A DNA stretch of 64,000 nucleotides. Origin: Ottelia alismoides (taxonomy: Eukaryota > Streptophyta > Magnoliopsida > Alismatales > Hydrocharitaceae). The stretch is from NCBI GenBank assembly GCA_037367405.1, contig JAZKJV010000684.1, forward strand, positions 496,001-560,000, read 5' to 3'. Within the stretch, counting starts at the first letter, position 1. Every line of letters starts with the position of its first letter. Made by a program: the position numbers and the translations under genes. The notes under the pieces were generated by a model, which saw only the letters and a program-made list of their open reading frames with translations, was not told the DNA's origin and searched no databases. Shown here piece by piece: positions 54,384-64,000 of the stretch.

Positions 54384-55835
54384 AAAAACAAGTTAAGAAA
54401 ATCATAGTATGCATGTATATTACATATGTACATATATACTTGTGAGTCTTTACATTAAGAGTAACAAACAAGAAAATCGTGAATCTTCTTGATGCCTTTG
54501 TAGATGCTTTGATCTTTCTCTTTACTTGATCTTGCAAGCTGCAAAGATTATTTAAATGAATGTGTCTATCGATAATTTTGTGTCATTATTAAAACACGTG
54601 TTTTGAGTGAATTTCCCTAACAATATTATCCAAAACAAGGGCTTCTAGGGACATTTAATTCATTATTGTAAATGTGGATCCTTGTTCATGTGGAGCATTT
54701 GTCACACAATCATCGGTATCTTACCCAAATCTCATCATTCTTTATCATTTTATATCCAGAATCTCAAACCTTTTTTAGCAGTTATGTGTTCATAATTTTC
54801 TAGATTGCTGCTCTTTTTCCTTTGTCGGCTTTGTAAAGATCTGAAAAAAAAGAGAAAGAGAGAAAATAAATCATGGTTTTATTTGAGATAGAAATATAGA
54901 ATATTTGGGATATGTGGAGATGAAATCAATAATGATATATGGTGATAGTTTTATTTTTTTCCCTGAGAAGAAGGCCGATCATGCGAAGTTTTTAATGAGA
55001 AATTCGGAAGTAAGGTAATTAAACCAATTAGTTTGCTTTATATGGCAGAAATGACAGTACTTCGTCGGTACCATTGCTATATCCTAATCACCGAATGCGA
55101 TATACGCACTGCATTCTTTGAATGTGATATGCATTTGCGACAATGTTGGCACTCGAAAAGAATATCACATAATAGAAAAATGATAGTATGTTCTATCCAT
55201 AAAAACATAAGGCACCGCAATCATCTTAATTTCAAAATCCGCCTAACTTCATTATCAGCTCCAAGAGCATTAGTGTGTTTCACCCATATTTAAATCAAGG
55301 TTTCAGATGATTGTCTAAACCCTGAGAAGGCAAGCTTTGTAATCGCCCCTACAAAATCACCATCAAGTACCTATTTTATGATCCTAGATTAGACAGCATT
55401 CTCTATATGATAGTTGGCACATGCATTTTCTCCAAAAAGGCTATCATCAGTTTCAAAACATATCCAATGACGAACGAAGACTGTCTTTAAATTTACTCAA
55501 AGGATTATGAATGGATGGCTATGCAACCTACGCCCTTGATTTAATCAACATTCACAACACCTTCATGCACATAATAAACAATGCCAAACAATTGTTCCTT
55601 GGAATTTATGGTGGCCTATTTTGATCTCTAGATGGCAACAATTATCATTTCAACCTTAAGATATCTACCTTCTGTACGGATAAGGATATTATCCAGAAAC
55701 TACACGAAGGTGGTCTTGGAGGTTACTTCGACTTATACAAGAGCTTGGAAATTGTGTAAGAAAAATACTATTGAACATGAATGAAGTGTGCCATCACTTG
55801 CGTTGTCCAGCTTGTTAAAAACATATAGCCAATTA
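54384..55835. repeat. Long inverted repeat, right arm
   Basis: Complementary partner of 51160-52623. Its outer end reads, on the plus strand, DKDIIQKLHEGGLGGYFDLY, the same integrase start as on the minus strand of the left arm. The two gypsy fragments therefore point away from each other (head to head). Confidence 0.8.
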
Positions 55836-55879
55836 AGGTGAAATTTTATTGCGGTTGATTAGAAGAGAATGGTTCATTA

Positions 55880-56745
55880 CAAAGGTTTGTGGAAAGTATG
55901 TGGAAGCCTAAAGTCGATGCTACTTGTCCATTATGTGGTGTGTGTAAAGAGGAAGTCGAGCGCAATTTCTTTTGCTATCCGTTTACGTTCGGGTCAATCG
56001 AACATTCCTTGTTTTATAGTTACTTGCATATAGCTTTCCGTAATCGCTGAATGAGGGAAAACATAATGGCTTTAATGAGACAACCCATATTAGGGAACAG
56101 GATTGGTATAGACCACTAAGGGAGATTTGGACTATATGGCTTCTCAAGAACAATAGGGTCTTTTGGAGCGCACTGCTTTTTTAAAACCAAAAAAAAGGGG
56201 AAATACGCTATGGTGTCTGTCCCAAATAATTTATTAAAAAGGTATTAAAAACAGATAAATTACAGGAGTCAGGACCCGAGAAGTCGCTTAAAGTGGAAGC
56301 AAACATTTTCAGAGTAGAAACGATGACCCGAGAAAAGAACATCATTACGGGCCAACCAAATGGCATATAACAAAGCCACCGGGGAGAGAACCTCTTCTCT
56401 GCAACGATGACACGTCCCAAAGAAGGAAGATCAGAAACTATCAAAGGAGTTGGTGCAGATCCAGTGTATTCCTGCCTCGACCCAGACATGCGAAGAGACA
56501 GGGCAGCGGAAGAAGAGGTGTTCCAAAGTCTCAATCTCACTGCCACACAGAGGACATCTATCAGCAGAAGAAGAGGTGTTCCAAAGTCTCAATCTCACTA
56601 CTACGCTGCTTTATATGGAGAATGTCTTGAACTCAATTACTCTCTATTGAAGCATGTGGGCAAAGGAATCTTGATTCTTGTTATAGAGTTGTTCTTATAT
56701 TCATTTTGATGCTTTTTACTGATATTTTTTAGGAGAAAAAATGTG
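55880..56745 (+). pseudogene. LINE-5 C-terminal tail, split by LINE-4
   Basis: Reads ATCPLCGVCKEEVERNFFC, a zf-RVT-type zinc site, then REIWTIWLLKNNRVFWSALL, and, after LINE-4, YMENVLNSITLY-stop. This is the usual end of plant LINE ORF2. The 3' end is probably the A-run near 56735-56742. The upstream limit is not defined. Confidence 0.7.
56180..56603 (-). mobile_element. LINE-4, 5'-truncated LINE inside LINE-5
   Basis: 424 bp on the minus strand, flanked by CACTGCTTT (56171-56179) and CGCTGCTTT (56604-56612). The 3' end has a short T/A-rich tail and AAATACGCTATGGTGTCTGT, the pattern of LINE-6. Coding: the zf-RVT Cys/His stretch followed by YAIWLARNDVLFSGHRFYSE read across frames. A 32-bp segment (AAGAAGAGGTGTTCCAAAGT) occurs twice, 65 bp apart (about 56511 and 56571). 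Confidence 0.8.
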
Positions 56746-57357
56746 AACACCTAGAATAGTAGCATGGTGCACACTGCACACTCAAACTATATCCAGACAA
56801 CTAAAAAATGAAATTACAAGCTCCATGCCACAACAAGAACCCCGGCATATTGCAAAACAATTTCTACATAGAAAAATCGCTCCTAGCAAAGCATTACAAA
56901 CACAACATCCATAAAGCCCACATCAGTACCACCGGCTTGAGTCTATTTTTTAACTGACCTAGTTGACATCAATAGATTCTCAAATATATGTGGACCACAG
57001 GGAGTCCAAGCCCGCAATTACATCCCAAAATAAACCTCCTTGAAACGAGCCCAAATAAAGAAAATATTGTTCCACAGCCCCATGGAATCCAAGCATCACG
57101 AAATCACCACATCAACCCCTTGCAAAAGCTTAGCTTTGTGAACTCTCATCATCACGAGCTATATGCATCAAAACCATAGGAAAATCTTTACGACGATCGG
57201 CATCTTCCAGATCCAAAGCATCCTCCCATCTCTTGCCAGGATCCATGAATCAAATGCCATGGTAGCATAGATGTAAAGCCTTGAAAAAGAGGATGGAGAA
57301 GAGCAAACATGTTGGACAAAACTATATAAAAGAATATAAAATTTCTAACATCCAAGC
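56746..57357. other. Unassigned DNA, possible LINE relic on the minus strand
   Basis: On the minus strand about 57250-57060 reads in fragments DGRMLWIWKMPIVVKIFLWF, which recalls the LINE zf-RVT phrase with KVFLW. The match is short and broken, so the call is weak. No other feature is seen. Confidence 0.3.
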
Positions 57358-57823
57358 CTGGGTAGTTGGGATGTCCAAAATATCCGGGTTGACGGATACC
57401 CAGCTGGACCCATTCATGTTGACCTAAACTCATGGGTACCTATTTGAAAATGATGAGTCGGGTGCCCTATATACCATTACCAATGCCCCATCCAAAAACC
57501 CCGACGGGAACCCTCAGGTACCCGGTTGGAAGCTTACACCATAAAAGGCTATATCGTATCAGTATCGAGAAGCAGGGGATATCGATATAAGGGTGCATAT
57601 CTATTTAGCATAATATCAACAAAATATCATCATAGCATCCCATATCAGTCAAAAATGATTGGATTCAGTACGAAAATTCTCGAATATCAACTGGATATCG
57701 TCGAAATTTTGCTGATATCTATATATCGATGAATAATACCCTTGTAAGCTTGATTTCACTACTTATTTTGCTAGTTCTAGTATTAAAACACATCATGTTT
57801 TATATATCTTATTTTGGGTCGGG

Positions 57824-60531
57824 TGATAAATCATGTATTTATCAGCATTAATCACTAATGTTAATTTTCTTGCTTAAGTTAATCAACAATATTCATTAGC
57901 TAATTAACACTTGTGGTGTATATAATTGACACTATTTAACTTGTATTAATATAACCCTATTGTTGTGCTAATATTTTATGTTTTTTATTCTTCACTAAAT
58001 CAACTAGTAGAATTCAGATGTAGAATCATTAGAATATCTATATGTGGCATATATATATATATATGATGTTAGTTCTTAGATATGATGTTTTTACATATAA
58101 TGAAGTTCTCCATTAACTTATGTATTAAGTTTGTAAATTTATAAGTATATTCTCGAATTAATATATAATATAAATTGACAGGTATAAGAAGTTGTCGGTT
58201 AGATGGAAAATTATAGGTAGTTATCTCAACTCTAATAAGCACATGTAGTGGTTTCTAAACAGGATTTATAGGTTCGACGAGGCATCTAAACCCTGTCAGA
58301 CCTGTATATTTTTTTGTTGGTTTACAATTTAGGCAAGGACATTGTGCTCTCGCTAGGGGCCTTTTTCCAATTCTCCCTCTTACTAATTCTTTTTATTTTA
58401 CTATGATTTTTTTTCAATTTTGATTGGGCCACGTGGCACCTTCAAATTGCGATACGTAGCATGTTCCCGCTATGCCACCTGCTTTCACTTGATCGTCGTT
58501 GGATCCTGGATCAGATCCAATCAGGTCGTCTATCATCTCTCCTACATTCACCTTCAAATAACCTCACCCGGCAACTTTGGTCAGTCGTCCACCCTTGTGC
58601 GAGGCTCGGTCTAGCCTTCAACTCCTCCTCGTGACAGGAGTGAGAAGCCTATAGAGAACGATGATAGCAAGTAGTCTTTGGTGTTGACCCTCCAAGTCAC
58701 GGCCTTTTCTTGGCCATTCGAGCTTCGAGGCTCGTCGTCCTCTTCAAGCAAAGACCCATAAGATCTCCTAAGACCTCTATCGCAGGCATCTCCTTCATCT
58801 ACGTCATCTTTAAGATTCATGTTTAGGGTTTCTTTACTTTGTTTTCCAGATTTTATTCGAGTAGTTTGTTAGCCCAAATTCCAAATTGATCTGACTAGGA
58901 TCTGCACCGAAGGTCTTCGATTTCCGTTGGGGGTTTCAATCACCATCTACCTTCCTCCATAACCTCAACACCCCAAGCTTTCTTCTCCGGCAGAGCTGGA
59001 GAAGAACTCACTCGAGGCATCACCTTCTCCGTTTCGACGCCCTCCGTGCATTTCCACATCACTCGCACTTCGCACATTTGCTATCTTCTAACATTGCAGG
59101 TATTCCTTCTTCAATGTTCGGAATCCTCAAAGCAACCCCATTCTAGAATTTCTGTACCGATGAAGGAGGCATGATCCAACCATTCCACCACAGCTGGGTA
59201 TCCATGTGACTTCATAGACCTTCACAAGCTTCTTGAGAATAATATTTGATCTTCAACATTCAAGGAAGAGCTCGGAGGAGCTTTCTGGTGTTCACTGGAG
59301 TCTAACCAACGCTGTCATGTGCAAGGCGGAGGACGGCAGAGCTTCTCGAAGCAGACACCGTCCGATTAATTGATAGGATGATCCAAATTTGTCCCCAGAT
59401 TTGGCACCAACCCAAGAGGTTCGGCAGAACCGAGCAAGCATCTGAGGCACGGGATTATCTCCACGTGGTTCCCGCACCTTTGACCGATCAAAACCTCGAT
59501 CCGAGCCTATCCGCGCATGCTGGGCACGTGCGAGGAGGGTTATTTGCAGCCAAGCCCCGCCGGCATTCATTATTCGCAAAAATATCCACATGGAGGGGGT
59601 ATTCCATAATTTTTTTAGTCGGTTTTCCATAATTACTATTAGTTCTTGTAGGGACCTGCATGGTCTCAAATTTAAGTGAAATTTAGTCGAATTTCAGTCG
59701 AATATCGATATCCTGTTGAAATCGAAATTCGATCGAAATGGCTGAAATGATCGAAATAAGAGTGCCCTAGTACAAAAAATGATCGAAATGACCGAAATTT
59801 CAGTCGAATTTTGACAAAATTCCACCGAAATTATGTTTCAGTAGGTCACTGAAATGGTGACCGACATTTAGGGCCTTGGACCTGTTTGTCAACCTTGTGC
59901 TTTGTTTTATGCATGTTTTTATCGCATTTATGCCCCTGCACTCAAACTTGAATAACTTGAGCTTCCTATATCCGATTGAGATGATTTCAGCTTCGTTATG
60001 ATCATCGCTTCATTGTCTTTAATATGGCTTTATTTAATCTCTGATTTGATGCTCATTATTTGATTCATTAATTAGAGATATTATTGATGTTATTAATTAC
60101 ATGAAATGAAACTTCTGATTATGTGCCTAATTGGACTTGGAATTAAATTACATATTTGCTTACGTTTTAATGATCATTTTAGGGCATGTTAGTGAGTATA
60201 TTTGCTTGTGTTAGTGTTTATCGTTATGTTCACTATAACATGCATAAAATTGCCTTGAAATTACATTCTGTCTTCACATTCATTTCGTGATGCATTGATT
60301 TCGTGCATTGTTTGTAGTGACCTAAATGAATTATCACTCGCTTAGCCTAGATATTTAAATACCTGAATAATCGTATTATGGCTCGTGTCCTCGTGTTCGA
60401 CCCTGGACTTCCCAGGATATAAATTCAGGTTGAACCCTCCTTACGGAGATCTTTCATTCGGTTTTGTATGACACGCTAAGTGCCCGTGCTATAACGGATG
60501 CATATTAATACATGCATTTAGCGATTCATCA
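57824..60531. mobile_element. Probable solo LTR of a gypsy-type element, 2.7 kb
   Basis: Begins TGATAAATCATG and ends GCGATTCATCA, with a perfect 5-bp duplication TCGGG on both sides (57819-57823, 60532-60536). hAT-D1 lacks it at the same point. No second LTR or pol is present inside. It contains GTTCGACCCTGGACTTCCC (about 60398), a phrase often seen in large plant gypsy LTRs, and a GC-richer block at 58430-59640 with promoter/leader-like sequence. The hAT MITE at 59659 is nested here. Confidence 0.7.
59659..59878. mobile_element. hAT MITE, 220 bp, same family as 21898-22103
   Basis: CATGGTCTCAAATTTAAG at the left and CATTTAGGGCCTTG at the right; the inside aligns throughout with the first copy (ATATCGATATCC, AGTACAAAAAA, AAATGGTGACCG). 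GACCTG on both sides (59653-59658, 59879-59884) is the visible part of the duplication. Confidence 0.85.
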
Positions 60532-61611
60532 TCGGGGGCAACCACTAGCCCCCCCATGCTCGCTGACCAGGCATCGAGACCCCCGTCTGATAGGGTATGG
60601 TGTGATCGGGGGGTGCATACAATGGTTCTTCACCTTGTAGGTGTCTGATCGATTTTAATTCATATTTTTCAGCCTTTCAAAAAATATGATTATGAATTAT
60701 ATCTCTTTAAAAATGCCATTATGCTTTTTATTTGTTTAGTTCCAAAAATAACTCAAAAATATTGTTAATACATAATATGTGATGCAATATAAGTCTTGCA
60801 TGAACTCCATTTCCAATATCCATAAGTCAACAATCAACATTAACAATGATATGCTCAATATGACAGATATGTGCAATATAAGGACCACAGATGATCGATA
60901 TGTGTGATCTAAGAGTATATTTGCGAGTTATTAGTGTTCTAAGAACTTAGACGAACGCCCTTTCCAATATCTATAAGTCAGGAATCGACATTAACATCGA
61001 TATGTTTGAAATGACTGGTATGTACAATATATGGGGTATAAATGACCGATATGTGTGATATAAGTGTGTGTTTGTCGATTATTTGTTGTTTTAATATCTT
61101 GGATGATTTTAATTTCTGAAAAAAACGACAAAAAAATACCATCTTTGAGTCGTTTCTGACATTCCATCGATATCTTCAATATATCGGCGATATATCCTTT
61201 TCTGGATGGATCGATACGATATTGATATGGCTTTCTATGGCTTCCACTACCAATTGATTCACAAAAATGCAAATGGTTATATCCAAATACCAATATATAT
61301 GTTACATTATTCTTATCTATTTTAAAATATAAATATTAATGTGAATACATATGTTGATGAATATGGAAAATGCATTGACAAATCGTTAAAAACACATACG
61401 AATATGAGATGGCTGCAAATCAGAAACAAAAAATAATAGAATCAACATTGTATAGATTAAATTTACATGTAGTAGATGGCTCACAAACAATGACATATGT
61501 ATTTCTATCTATATCCATTTTGAAATGGAAATATTATGGACGTCAAAATTTGAATTAACATACATGATAATGAATCAGATATGGTCCAAATCGATATGTG
61601 TGTATTGAGAT

Positions 61612-62680
61612 CAAAAAGAGGGAAATACGCTAAGGTGTTCTCCCCGAAAATATATTATAAAAAAAGGAGTAGTTACAAGAAGACTTACAAAAGTCAAGAC
61701 TCAATTGGAGACTTAGAATGGGAGGTTACATTTTCACAATAAAAATGTTGAGAGGTAAAGAGTGCACCATTTCTATCTAACCAGATTGCCCAGCCCAAAT
61801 GATTGTGACCGAAAGTGAAAGCACATTTCTTGATTTGTTCTTTGTCGCAACAAAAGAATCCCAGAAAAGGTCCATGCTTTGACGATTTAACCAGTCCAAC
61901 TGAAACTCCTCCCAAACTTTAGAGGTCTTCTTACACTGAAAAAAGAGATGTTCAACCGACTCTATATTCATGTCGCAGAGTAGGAACATATTAGAAACCC
62001 CATCAAAGATTCTTGAGCAGCGGTCTCTTGTCGAAATACGCTTACGTCTCAACATCCACATAAAAATACCTATTCTACTCGGCACTTTAAGTCCCGAATG
62101 AAATTGCAATCATGAACTAAGATGGTTGGCACTGGCATTGGTGTTTTGGCTATTGCTTTGTAGGCTTGTTTGACCATAAACTCATTCTCTTTCCGAACCC
62201 AATGATACCTGCCAACCAACAAACCCTCCATTCTTCCTAAAACATCCAGAAGTTGAAGGAATTCCTCTAAACGATGATCTGAGAAGTTTGCCAAGAAAGA
62301 GGACATCCAGGAGGGAGTGGGTTCTCTGTTGTAGTGTTGTAGTGTTGTAACGCACCACAGCCGCTCGATCAAGCTCGAGCTTGATCGAGCGGCTGTGGTG
62401 CGTTACAGCATTGCAGCACCACAGCAGACGATCCAAATGCCATCCAAGAACCTTTAACCCAACAATCCTTTACCCAAACCTCACAATTTGCAGATAAGGC
62501 AAAAAGGCATGGAAATCTGCCGAATAGTGTGCCCTCGCATGTCCAATTATCCATCCAGAAGGCAAAATATGATCCATCTCCAAGATCTAGATGATATAGG
62601 TTGGGGAAAAGCAGCAATATTGCATTGATACCTTTCAAGAAGGTCGAGGCATAGAAAGACAACTGTTGAGGGATAGTGTA
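61612..62680 (-). pseudogene. LINE-6, 5'-truncated LINE tail, broken
   Basis: Minus strand: ASTFLKGINAILLLFPNLYH, DGSYFAFWMDNWTCEGTLFG and CWVKGSWM, then the palindrome, then SSFLANFSDHRLEEFLQLLD, YHWVRKENEFMVKQAYKAIA, LKVPSRIGIFMWMLRRKRIS and CDMNIESVEHLFFQCKK. The end is AIWLDRNGALFTSQHFYCEN. This is the zf-RVT region of the same LINE lineage as LINE-3. Two or three frameshifts. The 3' end AAATACGCTAAGGTGTTC is without a clear poly(A). Confidence 0.85.
62325..62428. repeat. 104-bp palindrome inserted in LINE-6
   Basis: The inner 62 bp (62346-62407) is a perfect palindrome centred at 62376/62377 (AAGCTCGAGCTT at the middle). The outer 21 bp on each side pair with six mismatches, all transitions. 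It interrupts the LINE frame between SWM and SSFL. It resembles a foldback MITE reduced to two arms with no loop. Flanks CATCCAGG (62304-62311) and CATCCAAG (62442-62449) may mark the target but lie some bases outside. Confidence 0.8.
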
Positions 62681-62689
62681 CTACACTCG

Positions 62690-63204
62690 AACGCTATAGA
62701 TGCTGCAACATTGATGATAATGATATATATATATATCCATCATGGCATCCAAATGTGATGATAATGAATACAATTGAAAACAAATTGTATCGAATATTTA
62801 TATATGCATCCCAACAACCAAATGTGGTGATAATTAACTTAATCATATACGAATAGAAATATATATTATATGTCACTTGCCATGATGTTGTTTGGTTATA
62901 TATTTATATCTCATTTATCCTTATTTGATTCATTATAAGAATGAACCTACATGAATGTGGTGTTATTGGATATGTATCCAATTGCATTCTTTCCAATTTT
63001 ATATATTCATATGGTTTACATTATCAGCATAATTTCATATATCCTCATTAATTAATTATTTGCGTATGTTTACATATTATTATTCGAATGCATTCATTAC
63101 TATTTAGATTATCATATCCCGATATTATCTTTATGAATATGTAGATACAGATATACATATTTGCATATTGTTTGCATATTTATATATGTTGCCTTTCCAT
63201 TGGC
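62690..63204. other. AT-rich interior of hAT-E
   Basis: Contains TATATATATATA runs and repeated CATCCAAATGTGATGATAAT-like phrases (62747 and 62814). No coding sequence is seen. Confidence 0.4.
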
Positions 63205-63208
63205 AGTG

Positions 63209-63322
63209 TCTCTCTGTATTCAGAGAACATACCTTACCTCGACAATGTTCATTCAAGTCCAAGTGTTTCTCTTTATTCAGAGAGCATACCCTATATCGAC
63301 AATGTTCATTCAAGTCCAAGTG
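63209..63322. repeat. 57-bp tandem duplication
   Basis: Two copies, each ending GTTCATTCAAGTCCAAGTG (about 63265 and 63322), with six or so differences. The preceding CAGTG suggests the start of the unit. Short open frames here are by-products. Confidence 0.85.
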
Positions 63323-63692
63323 TCCACAAATATAAATATTTTTATCATAGAATCGATAATTTTATTTTAATATTAAGTGACAAAATTGCATAGAAATAAT
63401 TGACCAATCTAACATCTGAACAAATCAGATCCACGAAGGAGTGACGACAATGACATTTCGTGAGTTTCAAAGTTGATAAATAAATTTTACGAAAAAAAAA
63501 GTATAATCAACTATTTTGATTTATTGATACTTATCTATTAAATAAGCATTTACCTTGGCATTAATTGGGTACCCATTACAAAGATACCCGTTGGAACATG
63601 GTGGGTTGACCCATGACCTGATAACAACGGGTCGTGGCAGGTCACAATCAAATGGGTCGGGTGTCCGTCCCATGGACACCCCTACCCGGTAG

Positions 63693-64000
63693 GATCCAAA
63701 ACAGATCTGTGAGAAGACAGTGAGCCCATATAACGCACTAGTTAAGGTGTAACAGGTTTAGTTAATGGTTGTTTGCCGGGCATTTGTACAATATCCCTGC
63801 ACATGCTCTCTTTGTGGATGATGAATGAAACAACTCGCAGTGCTCTTGCATGATACTGCAATCATCTTACAGTTGAGTTACCACTGCCACCGCCCACCGA
63901 GAAAATTTTCATCTCCACTCACAGAGCCATGCCGTTCCATTCCAATATTTGGATCGCGCCCATCCTAAACCGGCACAAAAAAGTAACAAATATAGGGCAT
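63693..64000. other. Unassigned DNA at the right edge
   Basis: Sequence outside hAT-E. No frame, repeat or RNA gene recognised in 308 bp; it could be host DNA that continues beyond the window. Confidence 0.4.

Larger units (their letters stand above)
57540..61239. mobile_element. hAT-D2, second member of the hAT-D family
   Basis: The ends CATAAAAGGCTATATCG and, read inward, CATAGAAAGCCATATCA. The 8-bp flanks are GCTTACAC (57532-57539) and GCTTCCAC (61240-61247). The outer 290 bp on the left and 700 bp on the right align with hAT-D1. The middle is a 2.7-kb solo LTR; without it the element is about 1 kb. No transposase. Confidence 0.8.
57366..63684. mobile_element. hAT-E: hAT element holding hAT-D2 and LINE-6
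   Basis: The left end is TTGGGATGTCCAAAATATCC and the right end, read inward, TAGGGGTGTCCATGGGACGG. The 8-bp flanks are CTGGGTAG (57358-57365) and CCCGGTAG (63685-63692), 6 of 8. Subterminal parts on both sides contain CGGGTT/GGGTACC phrases. Without hAT-D2 and LINE-6 it is about 1.5 kb, without a recognisable transposase. Given the imperfect TIR the pairing is likely but not certain. Confidence 0.55.

Noticed and set aside
62325..62428. Transcription terminator hairpin
   Set aside because: Far too long and without a T-run in a suitable place; it interrupts a LINE frame and is better explained as a foldback insertion.

Overview
This is nuclear DNA from a land plant, almost certainly a flowering plant; I cannot name the species. 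The evidence is the repeat content: Ty1/copia and Ty3/gypsy chromovirus retrotransposons, plant L1-type LINEs, Ac/Ds-like hAT elements, Mutator-like elements (MULEs) with TIRs over 100 bp, and a Tourist/PIF-type MITE. I find no convincing intact host gene, tRNA, rRNA, CRISPR array or bacterial-style signal. Nearly all recognisable coding sequence is decayed transposon protein, and many of the stop codons look like C-to-T changes.

Layout. 1-5.7 kb: unassigned DNA with an Ac/Ds-like element (1009-2737) that contains MULE-1 (1179-2515). 5.76-8.48 kb: a 5'-truncated LINE on the minus strand, split by MULE-3 (6424-7740). 8.5-11.07 kb: unassigned DNA with two weak exon-like stretches. 11.07-43.2 kb: when the insertions are subtracted, this resolves into one head-to-tail array of four copies of a copia family (Copia-A), each LTR-leader-gag; in the first three, gag is cut at the same place and the next LTR follows. 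Into this array went (a) an LTR element without coding capacity (LARD, 11148-19144), itself holding Copia-1 (11469-16269), a foldback MITE and a Tourist-like MITE; (b) a chromovirus-type gypsy (19579-24957, minus) holding a 206-bp hAT MITE; and (c) a hAT element (26255-39500) holding LINE-2 (27841-39340), which holds Copia-2 (30995-36960, minus), which holds two more hAT elements. The nest is thus at least five levels deep.

43.8-48.25 kb: truncated Copia-4, interrupted by LINE-3, whose 457-codon frame is uninterrupted and whose 10-bp target-site duplication (TSD) is perfect, so it looks young. 49.49-50.78 kb: MULE-2, a relative of MULE-1. 50.8-55.86 kb: two gypsy fragments head to head, forming an inverted repeat with arms of about 1.45 kb. 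55.9-57.3 kb: LINE tails, one inside the other. 57.37-63.68 kb: a hAT element holding a second member of the 26-kb hAT family (57540-61239, itself holding a solo LTR with a MITE inside) and LINE-6 with a 104-bp palindrome. The last 300 bp are unassigned.

Boundaries come from TSDs and terminal repeats read by eye. They are strong where both agree (MULE-1, -2 and -3, LINE-1, -2 and -3, LARD, both large hATs, the 206-bp MITE) and approximate elsewhere. Nothing here works as a pathway. The window records successive insertions, with inactivation by stops, frameshifts and deletions.
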